From NCBI RefSeq assembly GCF_019038395.1, contig NZ_JAGFXZ010000022.1, forward strand, positions 1 through 56,549: a DNA stretch of 56,549 nt, in the 5' to 3' direction. The DNA is from Acinetobacter sp. BY419. GTDB taxonomy: Bacteria; Pseudomonadota; Gammaproteobacteria; Pseudomonadales; Moraxellaceae. Shown piece by piece: positions 18,255 to 27,185 of this stretch. Below the pieces are notes generated by a model that was not told the DNA's origin, did no database searches, and saw only the letters and a list, made by a program, of their open reading frames with translations. Numbering within the stretch: position 1 is the stretch's first letter; each line of letters opens with the position of its first letter. The position numbers were made by a program, and so were the translations under genes.

Positions 18255-19013
18255 ATGTGGAAAAAAATTCGGATTCTGGTTTTATTGCTGATCTTATTGA
18301 TTGTGGCGGTAAATGCCTATCGTGACCAAAACCAGGATTGGTCCAAACCGGTTATGGTTCTGTTGCATCCGATTAATGCAGATGGCTTGCCGGCCACCCA
18401 GCAATACATCCAGCAGCTGTCGATTCGGGACTTAGAAACGGCAAGAGACTTTCTGCAAAAATCAGCCCAGCAATATCGTGGTCAGCCGACTTATTTTTAT
18501 TTCAATGTAGGCCGTGAACTTAAAGCTTTACCGCCGAAAGTCCCTGAGCAGGCCTCCCTCATCGATACGGTTTTATGGAGTTTAAAATTCCGTTTTTATG
18601 CATGGAAACAGCATGAAAATACTGACGGTTCACCCAGTGTGACTTTATATTTAAATTATTATGATCCTGCGCAAACCCGGCAATTGAAGCATTCAACTGC
18701 CCTGCAAAAAGGGCGGATCGGTTCGGTCAACTTGTTTGCCTCCCCAAAGCAGTCTGAACAGAATAAAATTGTTCTGGTACATGAGTTGCTACATGCTTTT
18801 GGTGCAAGTGATAAATATGATTTAGCGACAGGACAGCCGCTTTATCCGGTAGGTTATGCATTTCCAGATCAGCAACCTTTGTTTCCGCAAGCCAAGGCAG
18901 AGCTGATGGCAGGTCATATTCCCACCTCTCAAACAACCAGCAAAATGCCGGAAGCTTTGGAGCAGACATTAATCAATGAGATCACAGCCATTGAACTCGG
19001 CTGGACAGAGTAA
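18255..19013 (+). CDS. membrane-anchored zincin-like protein
   Basis: 252 residues: an N-terminal signal anchor (about 5-21) and an extracytoplasmic domain with the motif VHELLHAFGASDKYD (about 176-190), which has the HExxH zinc-binding arrangement and a plausible third ligand downstream. It is likely a metallopeptidase-like protein, but I do not recognise a named family. The gene begins 5 bases after the NYN gene without a clear ribosome site of its own, so translation may be coupled. Confidence 0.65.
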   Translation: MWKKIRILVLLLILLIVAVNAYRDQNQDWSKPVMVLLHPINADGLPATQQYIQQLSIRDLETARDFLQKSAQQYRGQPTYFYFNVGRELKALPPKVPEQASLIDTVLWSLKFRFYAWKQHENTDGSPSVTLYLNYYDPAQTRQLKHSTALQKGRIGSVNLFASPKQSEQNKIVLVHELLHAFGASDKYDLATGQPLYPVGYAFPDQQPLFPQAKAELMAGHIPTSQTTSKMPEALEQTLINEITAIELGWTE

Positions 19014-19149
19014 TGGTATCTATGTTGCTCACATTTTGGGTATCGCCGGCCTGAAGTTAGAGGGTGATGAAAGCTGCATTTTTTATACATTTTGGTCAGT
19101 TGAATCTATTAAGATAGAGTAAATAAACAACTTATTGAGAAGAATAAAA

Positions 19150-19722
19150 ATGAAAACAGTAGGTGATGATCTTGTCTTTAGCTCCTTACATCGAAACCGG
19201 AAATGGTATCTCATCTTTGGTATCTTGCTGATTATTTTCGGCCTGATATTACTGGCAACTTTACCCCTTGCGACGTTATCTGCAGTATTTATCTTTGGCG
19301 TGCTTATGATGGTCGGAGGGGTGTTGCATATTATCGCAGCCTTCAAAATCTTTCAGGGTGGGTTTCGCTGGTTCTGGGCCTTATTTGGCGTGCTGTATTT
19401 ACTTGCCGGATATTTTGCTTTTACTACACCCGTGCAAACAGCGATTGTCCTAACCAATGTTCTGGCCATTATCCTGATTATTGGGGGGGTAATCCGGATC
19501 GTAAATGCCTTTCTGTTTCGTTCAGTGTCCGGGTGGGGCTGGATACTGTTTTCTGGCATACTCACCCTCCTGGCTGGAATTATGATCTTGCAAACACCAG
19601 ATGCTCCGTTCTGGGTGTTGGGCTTGTTTTTAGCGGTTGATATTCTATTTCAGGGTATCAACTACCTGATGCTTGCTTCCTATATTCGCCGTGAAGTTCC
19701 AAAAAGTTCATCTGAAGTTTAA
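19150..19722 (+). CDS. HdeD-family membrane protein
   Basis: A 190-residue integral membrane protein with six predicted helices, containing the repeated small-residue blocks LIIFGLILLATLPLATLSAVF and LLAGIMILQTP typical of HdeD/DUF308 proteins. In E. coli HdeD is linked to acid resistance; here the role is unknown. I start at ATG 19150, preceded by GAGAAG; an in-frame TTG at 19135 is less likely. It is a single gene. Confidence 0.8.
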   Translation: MKTVGDDLVFSSLHRNRKWYLIFGILLIIFGLILLATLPLATLSAVFIFGVLMMVGGVLHIIAAFKIFQGGFRWFWALFGVLYLLAGYFAFTTPVQTAIVLTNVLAIILIIGGVIRIVNAFLFRSVSGWGWILFSGILTLLAGIMILQTPDAPFWVLGLFLAVDILFQGINYLMLASYIRREVPKSSSEV

Positions 19723-19747
19723 TCCTTTGCTGCATGAACGTTATGTG

Positions 19748-19785
19748 CACACTTTTTGATATCGTATGATGTACCAAAAAGTGTG
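19748..19785. promoter_or_regulatory. 11-bp inverted repeat before glycerate kinase
   Basis: CACACTTTTTG (19748-19758) pairs exactly with CAAAAAGTGTG (19775-19785). It ends 9 bases before the glycerate kinase start codon. It could be a repressor operator, or a leader hairpin that affects translation; the position makes a simple terminator less likely, though it could also end the HdeD transcript. Confidence 0.5.
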
Positions 19786-19794
19786 ATCATCTTT

Positions 19795-20934
19795 ATGCCA
19801 AAAATCTTTGTTCTTGCACCAGATGCCTTTAAAGAAAGTATGAGTGCTGAACAGGCATGTTGGGCAATGCAACGCGGTATCCAGAAAGTAAGCCCGGATG
19901 CCCATATCATTCATGTGCCGCTGGCTGATGGTGGTGAAGGAACCGTTGATGCGCTGATCTCAAGTTTAAGGGAACAACGGATTGCATGTGAAGTGACCGG
20001 ACCATTGCCCGATCAACGCGTCCAGACTTACTGGGGATTTATCCATAACCGGCAAACCGCAGTGATTGAAATGGCCAAGGCCAACGGTATGCATTTGCTT
20101 GAGGCTTCTCGGCGTAATCCGTTGTTGACCTCAACCTATGGAACCGGGGAGATGATCAAGCAGGCACTGGACCTAGGGGTGAAAAAAATCATTATTGGAC
20201 TGGGTGGCAGTATTACCAATGATGCGGGTGCCGGCATGGCACAGGCTTTGGGTGCCAGATTTCTAGATGCTCAAGGGCGAGAAGTTCAGGCTTGTGGTGG
20301 AAATCTGGATCAGATCCATACTATTGATTTGTCGGCTTTTGATATCCGAATTAATACTACCGATATTCTGATTGCTTCTGATGTCAATAATCCACTGTGT
20401 GGACCCAATGGTGCTTCGGCAATCTTTGGCCCACAGAAAGGTGCAACACCTGAAATGGTGAAGCAGCTAGATCGAAACCTCAGTTCTTTCGCTGATCTGG
20501 TTGTCCGGCAGACTGAATGTGATTGTCGTCATAATGCAGGTGCGGGCGCTGCAGGTGGCCTCGGTTTTGGTTTGATGGCTTTTGCCAGTGCTCAAATGCA
20601 ATCGGGTGCAGAGCTGATTATCAAGGAAACCAATTTGGCCGAAAAGATTGCACAAGCAGATTATGTGTTTACAGGTGAGGGCAGTATCGATTTTCAAACC
20701 CAGTTTGGTAAAACGCCTTGGGCTGTTGCCCAAGTGGCCAAGCAATTCAATAAGCCAGTCATTGCTTTTGCGGGTTTGGTCGGTGAAGGTATTGAAGATT
20801 TGTTGGGGGTAGGATTTAGCCAGATTATTGGTATTAATCCACCAGATTGTCCCTTGCAAGAAGCCTTAAAAAATGCAGAAGTAAATCTGGAAAATGCAGT
20901 CGCAGAGATAGTCAAAAATCTTTTGCCAAATTAA
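19795..20934 (+). CDS. glxK: glycerate kinase
   Basis: A 380-residue glycerate kinase of the GlxK/GarK family, phosphorylating D-glycerate (usually to 2-phosphoglycerate) at the end of glyoxylate or glucarate use. Family blocks are the N-terminal VLAPDAFKESMSAEQA, the ADGGEGTVDAL motif, KKIIIGLGGSITNDAGAGMAQ and VFTGEGSIDFQTQFGKTP. I start at ATG 19795 because the protein then begins with the family's MPKIFVLAPDAFKE. No glyoxylate genes are next to it, so the pathway context is unclear. The symbol is by family only. Confidence 0.88.
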   Translation: MPKIFVLAPDAFKESMSAEQACWAMQRGIQKVSPDAHIIHVPLADGGEGTVDALISSLREQRIACEVTGPLPDQRVQTYWGFIHNRQTAVIEMAKANGMHLLEASRRNPLLTSTYGTGEMIKQALDLGVKKIIIGLGGSITNDAGAGMAQALGARFLDAQGREVQACGGNLDQIHTIDLSAFDIRINTTDILIASDVNNPLCGPNGASAIFGPQKGATPEMVKQLDRNLSSFADLVVRQTECDCRHNAGAGAAGGLGFGLMAFASAQMQSGAELIIKETNLAEKIAQADYVFTGEGSIDFQTQFGKTPWAVAQVAKQFNKPVIAFAGLVGEGIEDLLGVGFSQIIGINPPDCPLQEALKNAEVNLENAVAEIVKNLLPN

Positions 20935-21093
20935 AGTTATCTCTCTCTGCTCCAAGCCAGCAGATGGCCTCCCTACCAACATCCATCTATCGAATCAAGA
21001 AATGAAATTGGAGGTTCTTTCAGGGTAATTGAAAAGCCATAATTCTGGAAACGATCTGTTAAACTACATGCATCCACAAAATGATGAGTGAAA

Positions 21094-23082
21094 ATGAGTT
21101 TAGCCACCCTGATTGATGAATTAAACCCTCAGCAAAGACAAGCAGCCACCACAGATACAAAACATAGTTTGGTGCTGGCCGGGGCAGGTTGTGGCAAAAC
21201 CAAGACCATCGTGGCACGTGCAGCTTATTTGATTGAGCAGGGTGTGCCTGCCAACCAGATTCAGATTCTGACCTTTACCCGCCGTGCGGCCAGTGAAATT
21301 GTGGCACGTGTCGAACTGGCTCTGGGTGAACAAGCCAAAGGTCTGCGTGCATCGACCTTTCATACATTCTGTATGTATCTGCTGCGTCGTATTCCGAAAG
21401 CCTTTGGTCTGGAACAGTTTTCAATTATTGATCGTGATGACCAGCTGATGATGTTCCGTCTGATTCGCGGTCGTGATGACAAGAAAAATCCCAATCATCT
21501 GCCAAAGCCACAAGAATTATGTGACCTGTACTCCTTTGCACGCAATACCCGGCAAAAGCTGAGTCTGGCGCTGGAAAAACAGATGCCGGAATATCTGGCC
21601 TTAAAGGATCAGATCGCTGACATTATGAAGGAATATGAAGCACGTAAGCAGGCGCGAAGTTTTCTGGATTATGACGATATTCTGGCGATAGTTGCCACCG
21701 CATTGGCGCAGTCCGAAGGCTTGGTCGATTATGTCGCTTCCATTTGCCGGCATATGCTGGTCGATGAAATGCAGGATACCAATCCATTGCAATGGGCTTT
21801 GTTGGAGCCACTCAAAGACCGGATCAGCCTGTTTTGTGTGGGTGATGATGCGCAGTCGATTTATGGCTTCCGTGGTGCAGACTTTGAAAATATTCATCAT
21901 TTCAAAGAACGCGTGCCAGATGCGCAGATTTTTAAATTAGAAAAAAACTATCGCTCGACACAGGAAATTCTGGATCTGTCCAACTGGCTGCTCGATCAAA
22001 GCGAAATCAAATATGACAAACATCTGGAAGCTTATCGCGGAGAGGGTATTAAGCCGCGCATGCATGTTTTTCCGAATGAGTTTGATGAAGCCAAGTGGAT
22101 TGCGATTGATATTAAAGAACGTCATTATCTGCAAGGCAGCAAATGGAGCGAGCATATGGTCCTGGTTCGTTCCAGCTTTGCCGCACGGCATATTGAGGCG
22201 GCCTGTATCGCGGCCAATGTGCCGTATCGCTTTATCGGCGGTATGAAGCTGCTGGAAACTGCGCATGTAAAAGATTTACTCAGCATGCTGCGGGTGGTTG
22301 CCAATCCGCTGGATGATATTGCCTGGATGCGTTTCTTGACCCTATGGAATGGCGTTGGTGATGTCGGTGCAAGCAAACTGGCACAGCAAATTTTGCTGGA
22401 ACCTGAAATAGACCAGATTGCAAAGAAATTAGAACAGTTTGGCAAGATCCCGCTAGAAGCCATTTTGATTATGCAGCAGATGAGTGTGCTCAAAGGCGAA
22501 GTGCAAGCCTGTGTCAGCCTTGCGATTCAGGCGATTGAATCTCAACTGGCAGAAAACTACAAAAAGGACTGGTCACGTCGTCAGAGTGATTTTGAGCTGG
22601 TCAAACAACTCGCCTCAAAGCATTCACAGCTGAGTGAATTTTTAGAGGAATATGTGCTGGATCCGGTGTCGATTTCGGAAATTGAACGTCAGTCCGATCA
22701 TGATGTGGCGACGCTGATTACCATTCACTCGGCAAAAGGTACCGAGCAAAATGTCTGTTATGTAGCCAATGTTACGCCTGGGAATTATCCGCATGCACGT
22801 GCCCAAGGTGATTTTGATGATGTTGAAGAAGAGCGTCGTGTGCTGTATGTGGCATTGACCCGGGCAAAAAATGAATTAATTCTGACCAAGCAAAATTTAA
22901 ATCACTGGGCACGGGAAACGGTCGATGAGCAGGGGCGTAAAGTCGAAAGCTATTTCCTGAATGATCTCACCCGGCAGTTATGCACCACGGAAACCCATTA
23001 CAAAACCCGGCAGCAAACCGTAAAAAGTGCCTTGATTGAACGCAAGTCGATTAATTTAGATTTTGGCATTGATCTCGATTAA
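21094..23082 (+). CDS. UvrD/Rep-family DNA helicase
   Basis: A 662-residue superfamily 1A helicase. It has Q-motif residues LNPQQRQAA, Walker A AGAGCGKTKTIVARA, motif II DEMQDTNPLQW (where DExQ is usual), motif III FCVGDDAQSIYGFRGAD, motif V ITIHSAKGTE and motif VI VALTRAKNEL. It is shorter than UvrD (720) and nearer to Rep in length. Which repair or replication role it has cannot be decided from sequence. ATG 21094 is chosen over an in-frame GTG at 21088; both have weak ribosome sites. Confidence 0.88.
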   Translation: MSLATLIDELNPQQRQAATTDTKHSLVLAGAGCGKTKTIVARAAYLIEQGVPANQIQILTFTRRAASEIVARVELALGEQAKGLRASTFHTFCMYLLRRIPKAFGLEQFSIIDRDDQLMMFRLIRGRDDKKNPNHLPKPQELCDLYSFARNTRQKLSLALEKQMPEYLALKDQIADIMKEYEARKQARSFLDYDDILAIVATALAQSEGLVDYVASICRHMLVDEMQDTNPLQWALLEPLKDRISLFCVGDDAQSIYGFRGADFENIHHFKERVPDAQIFKLEKNYRSTQEILDLSNWLLDQSEIKYDKHLEAYRGEGIKPRMHVFPNEFDEAKWIAIDIKERHYLQGSKWSEHMVLVRSSFAARHIEAACIAANVPYRFIGGMKLLETAHVKDLLSMLRVVANPLDDIAWMRFLTLWNGVGDVGASKLAQQILLEPEIDQIAKKLEQFGKIPLEAILIMQQMSVLKGEVQACVSLAIQAIESQLAENYKKDWSRRQSDFELVKQLASKHSQLSEFLEEYVLDPVSISEIERQSDHDVATLITIHSAKGTEQNVCYVANVTPGNYPHARAQGDFDDVEEERRVLYVALTRAKNELILTKQNLNHWARETVDEQGRKVESYFLNDLTRQLCTTETHYKTRQQTVKSALIERKSINLDFGIDLD

Positions 23083-23165
23083 ACTATAGCAAAGTGGTTT
23101 CATACAAAAAGTAGAGTAGGCGCGTGCTTTTTGATATTTTTTGCCTATCTTCTTAAGGTTAACAG

Positions 23166-23417
23166 ATGAAAATTTTAGTTCGCAATTTAGAACGTACAGT
23201 GACAGAAGCTGAATTGCTCAAGTTATTTCAAGACTACGGCACCGTTGAGACCTGTACTTTGGTGCTCGATGCAGCAACAGGTAAATCAAAAGGTTTTGCT
23301 TTTGTAGAAATGCCGCATGGCCGTGAAGCAGTCAAAGCCATTAAAGGCCTCAATACTTTGCGCTTGCACGGACATGGGATCCGCGTGAAAGCCGTAGAAG
23401 ATAAGCCTCAGGCTTAA
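23166..23417 (+). CDS. single-RRM RNA-binding protein
   Basis: An 83-residue protein made almost entirely of one RNA-recognition motif. RNP2 is ILVRNL (residues 3-8) and RNP1 is KGFAFVEM, with two of the expected aromatic positions replaced or shifted. Bacterial single-RRM proteins are thought to bind RNA, often linked to cold response, but their roles are poorly defined. It has its own terminator. Confidence 0.88.
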   Translation: MKILVRNLERTVTEAELLKLFQDYGTVETCTLVLDAATGKSKGFAFVEMPHGREAVKAIKGLNTLRLHGHGIRVKAVEDKPQA

Positions 23418-23421
23418 ACTA

Positions 23422-23450
23422 AAAAAGGAGCACTTGATAGGCTCCTTTTT
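23422..23450 (+). terminator. terminator of the RRM gene
   Basis: Perfect 10-bp stem AAAAAGGAGC/GCTCCTTTTT with a 9-base loop, directly after the stop codon. Confidence 0.88.
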
Positions 23451-23608
23451 TATGGCTGTAATTTAGGATATTTCAATTTGCTTAGTGAGCTTAATGCTTT
23501 GAAGTCGAATCTGGATTAATTCAGTTTAAACATCTTTTGATTGCGAAATGCAGACGAACCTTTTACTTTATAAAAGCCAAAATTTGTTTTAAACCTTAGG
23601 AAATCTCG

Positions 23609-24112
23609 ATGACCCGTGTTGCTCGCTATCATGCGGACCGTACCAATCAAAAACTGTATTTTGCCCGTCTTTCCTGCCAGCAGGCAGAGCAAACCGAACA
23701 TGTACAACAGGCTCAGGCTCAACGTGAGGCAACTGTATTTCATTTGCATGGTGCCTTGTTAGCATTTCTACAGGAACTGGTGCGTTATTATCGCCTGAAT
23801 GATCCTAATCCAACCCTGAAATCAATTGAAGAACTGATGGCGGCCAAAGGCCAGATTTCGCCAGAAGTGGCTGTGCTGCAACATCTGTCTAAAAGCGGTT
23901 TCATTGCTGAACTGAAGCGCGCCTACCGTCTATGCCAATATGCGCCGGAACCAAGTACACCAGAACCTGAAGACGAAACCTCCTCAAATCTCATCATTAA
24001 AGTCACACAGTCTCCACAAGCATGGTTACCTGATACTGCTATATTGAGAGAATGGCATCGTGATCTGACACAATTAATTGATGGGTTTCGTAATGAGATG
24101 ATTGAATTTTAA
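23609..24112 (+). CDS. conserved hypothetical protein (DUF6586-like)
   Basis: A soluble 167-residue protein beginning MTRVARYHADRTNQKLYFA, mostly helical, with an acidic linker (about 113-125). It reminds me of the DUF6586 family found in Pseudomonas and Acinetobacter, but no function is known. The ATG is preceded by CTTAGGAAATCTCG, giving an AGGA site. It is a separate unit between the RRM gene and another small gene. Confidence 0.7.
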   Translation: MTRVARYHADRTNQKLYFARLSCQQAEQTEHVQQAQAQREATVFHLHGALLAFLQELVRYYRLNDPNPTLKSIEELMAAKGQISPEVAVLQHLSKSGFIAELKRAYRLCQYAPEPSTPEPEDETSSNLIIKVTQSPQAWLPDTAILREWHRDLTQLIDGFRNEMIEF

Positions 24113-24226
24113 TCGGATCGACTGTGCTTGCTCTACTTGAAATTACATTTTTTAACCCTATATCAATTACTCTAATGATGCAAAGTGCACTCGGCTCTTT
24201 GCCACCATGTTGAACATGGAGGATAT

Positions 24227-24505
24227 ATGTCTATAGAACAGTTGAAAGACTTATTTGGTAATCAAGACGCGATTTTAGAACTCGTTCAACTTGAAGGTGG
24301 CGCATTGGCGTTACGCAATGCAGGATCACATAAACAGCCTTTGGTGATGATTCAGTTTAATGACGAGGTGAAAGCTCTACTTGGAGAGCAGACTCCGTTC
24401 GTTGCACAGCAGATGATTCAGGCAGCCCTATATGGATTGCTGGAACAACAGGTTAATGAATGGCAGGCTGAAATCGTGGATGAAGAGCCAAAGTATATGA
24501 GTTAA
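24227..24505 (+). CDS. small conserved hypothetical protein
   Basis: A 92-residue soluble acidic protein. The start at ATG 24227 is supported by a strong GGAGG site 4-5 bases upstream; the 14 codons before it are not used in my reading. It contains no motif I recognise. A strong terminator follows at once, suggesting it is expressed as a short transcript. Confidence 0.75.
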   Translation: MSIEQLKDLFGNQDAILELVQLEGGALALRNAGSHKQPLVMIQFNDEVKALLGEQTPFVAQQMIQAALYGLLEQQVNEWQAEIVDEEPKYMS

Positions 24506-24522
24506 TCGTTGAAACCTAGAGT

Positions 24523-24550
24523 AAAAAGCACACAATCCGTGTGCTTTTTT
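24523..24550 (+). terminator. terminator of the small hypothetical gene
   Basis: Perfect 11-bp stem AAAAAGCACAC/GTGTGCTTTTT, 5-base loop, T run. Confidence 0.9.
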
Positions 24551-24708
24551 GGTTTTATAGGATATGGAAAATACAGATTTTCAAGTATAAGAAAGACCTT
24601 TATTTAAATATGAAGATGAAAAAATCAGTATTTTAAGATGTAGGGCGTGAGCAAGCTAAAAACAGTGTACTGGTAAAATCTTTTGCTCATGGATATATTC
24701 ATGCCCAT

Positions 24709-24738
24709 AAAAAAGTTGCCAGATCAGGCAACTTTTTT
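24709..24738 (-). terminator. terminator of the CPA2 antiporter gene
   Basis: Stem AAAAAAGTTGCC/GGCAACTTTTTT with 6-base loop. Symmetric A and T runs make it usable from both strands; it lies 27 bases after the antiporter stop. Confidence 0.88.
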
Positions 24739-24764
24739 ATTCAGTATTTATTCAAAGAAAAACT

Positions 24765-26480
24765 TTAATGAGACGGGGTATGCTGATGCGCGATCTCAAT
24801 CTGGTTCAAAATATGATTACTCATATTTTTTGCCATTTCTTCTTTGGCATAATACACCGCACCAATATTATCACGACGGATCGCTTCAGCTTCTTCCTTG
24901 CTTTCCGCACAGACCAATACCTGAATTTTAGGATTCAAGGTCTTGGCAATGTCTACAATTTTATGAATATCGATGATATCCATCGGGGAAATGACCAGTA
25001 AGCGCGCATGCTGAATATGCGCCTGAATCAGGACTCCTGCTTCAGTGGCAACACCGCAAACAGCCGCAATACCTTTTTTACGCAGGTTTTCTACGATGTC
25101 ACGGTTTTCTTCGGCAATCACCACCTTGATGTTTTCTTCCATCAATGAGCGGGTAATACGACGCCCGACCTCACCATGGCCAATAATCACCACCTGATCG
25201 CGCAGGTAATCCTGGGAGACTTCATCCGGCAGCATTGCCAGTGGGTCACCACTGCGTTCCAGTAAACGGGCAAGAGTCGAGCGTTCCCGGATCCATTTCT
25301 GTACTGGTTCAATTGCAGAGAAAACGAAAGAATTGAGGGTAATTGAAATCAAGGCACCTGCCAGAATCAGGTTTTGACCTTCCAGTGAAAGCAGGTTGAG
25401 TGAGACGCCGAGCGCCGCCAAAATAAAGGAGAACTCACCAATCTGTGCCAGCGAAGCACCGACGGTCAAGGCCGTATTGATCGGGTAACGGAAGAACAGC
25501 ACCAGTGCCATGGCCGCTATGGTTTTACCAATCATGATAATCCCGACCACAGCCAGTACATGTAAGGGCTGTTCCAGCAAAATGCGCGGATCAAACAGCA
25601 TTCCGACTGCGACAAAGAATAGAATCGAGAAAATTTCACGTAATGGTAAAGTTTCTTCTTCGGCACGATGGCTGAAATCAGATTCTTTTACCACCATGCC
25701 GGCAAAAAAGGCTCCTAGTGCCATGGAGACGCCAAAGATCTTGTAAGCACCAAAGGCGATTGAAACAGCAGCAGCCACCACGGTTAAGGTAAACAGCTCA
25801 CGTGAACCGAGGCGTGCCACCACTTGTATGATCATCGGGATCACACGTTTACCAATGATCAGCATGAAAGCAATAAAGCCTGCGACTTTGAGAAGGGTAA
25901 TCCCTAAGGTGAGCCAGATATTTTCATCACTTGCGCCTTCCAGTGCCTGCCCGCCTAAAAGCACCGCAGTTGCAGGTAATAATACCAGCGCCAATACCAT
26001 GACCAGATCTTCAACCAGCAACCAGCCGACAGCAATTCGGCCATTGATCGAATCGAGCAGGCCGCGATCGCCTAGCGCTTTAAGTAGAACTACGGTACTG
26101 GCACAAGACAGGCTTAGGCCGAAGACCAGCGCTGAACCAAAGCTCCAGCCCCAGAGCATCGAGACACCGACCCCGAGCAGGGTGGCAACTGCAATTTGTA
26201 AAATCGCACCAGGTAATGCAATCCGGCGTACCTGCATCAGATCGTTCAGGGAAAAGTGCATCCCGACACCAAACATCAAGAATATGACGCCAAGCTCTGC
26301 CAGCTGGTTGGCCAGATGAATATCACCGACCACACCAGGCGTGTGGGGACTAATCAAAATGCCGGCAATCAAGTAGCCGATTAAAGGGGGAAGACGCAGC
26401 CGTGCAGCAATATAGCCAAAGACCAAAGCCAAACCAAAACCAACAGCCAGTAATATAATGAGCTCTACGTCATGTGGCAC
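24765..26480 (-). CDS. CPA2-family cation:proton antiporter (YbaL/KefB-like)
   Basis: 571 residues: about 12-13 membrane helices of a Na+/H+-exchanger-type domain (residues 5-385) followed by a cytoplasmic RCK/TrkA-N domain (about 418-555) with the nucleotide-binding VVIIGHGEVGRRI motif. Such proteins exchange K+ or Na+ for H+ and are gated by nucleotide or glutathione adducts. The layout fits YbaL or KefB/KefC; the short tail after the RCK domain favours YbaL-like. It is a single gene with its own terminator. Confidence 0.87.
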   Translation of the reverse strand: MPHDVELIILLAVGFGLALVFGYIAARLRLPPLIGYLIAGILISPHTPGVVGDIHLANQLAELGVIFLMFGVGMHFSLNDLMQVRRIALPGAILQIAVATLLGVGVSMLWGWSFGSALVFGLSLSCASTVVLLKALGDRGLLDSINGRIAVGWLLVEDLVMVLALVLLPATAVLLGGQALEGASDENIWLTLGITLLKVAGFIAFMLIIGKRVIPMIIQVVARLGSRELFTLTVVAAAVSIAFGAYKIFGVSMALGAFFAGMVVKESDFSHRAEEETLPLREIFSILFFVAVGMLFDPRILLEQPLHVLAVVGIIMIGKTIAAMALVLFFRYPINTALTVGASLAQIGEFSFILAALGVSLNLLSLEGQNLILAGALISITLNSFVFSAIEPVQKWIRERSTLARLLERSGDPLAMLPDEVSQDYLRDQVVIIGHGEVGRRITRSLMEENIKVVIAEENRDIVENLRKKGIAAVCGVATEAGVLIQAHIQHARLLVISPMDIIDIHKIVDIAKTLNPKIQVLVCAESKEEAEAIRRDNIGAVYYAKEEMAKNMSNHILNQIEIAHQHTPSH

Positions 26481-26570
26481 TAAATACTCCTTTAGTTAGG
26501 TTTAATGAGAAATAAGCACAAAAAGTGCCAAAACATGCAGAAAGTTTATCAAGCCGGATAAAAAAAATGC

Positions 26571-26602
26571 AAAAAAAAACGACCTGCAAGGGTCGTTTTT
26601 TT
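26571..26602 (-). terminator. rpmB-rpmG terminator
   Basis: Stem ACGACC/GGTCGT with 6-base loop flanked by A9 and T7, so it works from either side. It closes the ribosomal protein operon and lies before the antiporter promoter region. Confidence 0.85.
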
Positions 26603-26615
26603 AAAGAAACTAAAA

Positions 26616-26771
26616 TTATTTAATTTTAGCTTCTTTGAAGATTACGTGTTGACGGATTTTGGGATCAAATTTTTTGATTTCCATTTTTTCCGGCATAGTA
26701 CGTTTGTTCTTAGTCGTGGTATAGAAATAACCTGTACCAGCTGAAGAAACTAAGCGAATTTTATCACGCAT
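26616..26771 (-). CDS. rpmG: 50S ribosomal protein L33
   Basis: A 51-residue ribosomal protein: [19 protein letters not shown] at the start and [19 protein letters not shown] at the end, the standard short L33 without the zinc-binding cysteines. It lacks the CxxC pairs of zinc-form paralogues. It lies 12 bases after rpmB, the usual pair. The ATG has a GGAG site in TCTAAGGAGTCTGAACC. Confidence 0.96.
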
Positions 26772-26783
26772 GGTTCAGACTCC

Positions 26784-27020
26784 TTAGATCTTTTGACCTT
26801 GAGCACGTAGGTCAGCAACAACCTTTTCGATGCCCAATTTGTCGATAATACGCATACCTTTAGTGGTTAAACGAAGACGTACAAAACGTTTTTCGCTTTC
26901 TAACCAGAAACGGTGGTGGTGCAGGTTCGGCTCGAACCGGCGTTTAGTTTTGTTGTTGGCGTGTGAGACGTTGTTACCAACGACTGGACGCTTGCCGGTA
27001 ACTTGGCAAACCTTAGACAT
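26784..27020 (-). CDS. rpmB: 50S ribosomal protein L28
   Basis: 78 residues, usual length for L28: [21 protein letters not shown] at the N-terminus, then [14 protein letters not shown] and the basic C-terminus. A GGAGTTACACC site precedes the ATG. It forms the rpmB-rpmG operon with L33. Confidence 0.97.
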
Positions 27021-27154
27021 GGTGTAACTCCATTGATTTAGCCAACAGCAAATCTGTATGGCCAGTCAAAAATAAACGGATTGAAATCATTCAAGGGGCG
27101 TTTTATATCAAAAATGCGCTTAAAAGACAAGCGATTTTCGTCAAAACGCAGCAC

Positions 27155-27172
27155 GAGCTATATCGATAGCTC
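27155..27172. repeat. short hairpin between calB and rpmB
   Basis: GAGCTAT, loop ATCG, ATAGCTC: a perfect 7-bp stem without T run, 14 bases after the stop of the aldehyde dehydrogenase gene. Possible weak transcript-end signal. Confidence 0.35.
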
Positions 27173-27185
27173 ATGCCTTGATCAT

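Noticed and set aside
25828..26319. 163-codon open frame antisense to the CPA2 antiporter
   Set aside because: Its composition mirrors hydrophobic helices of the real gene and no start signal is present.
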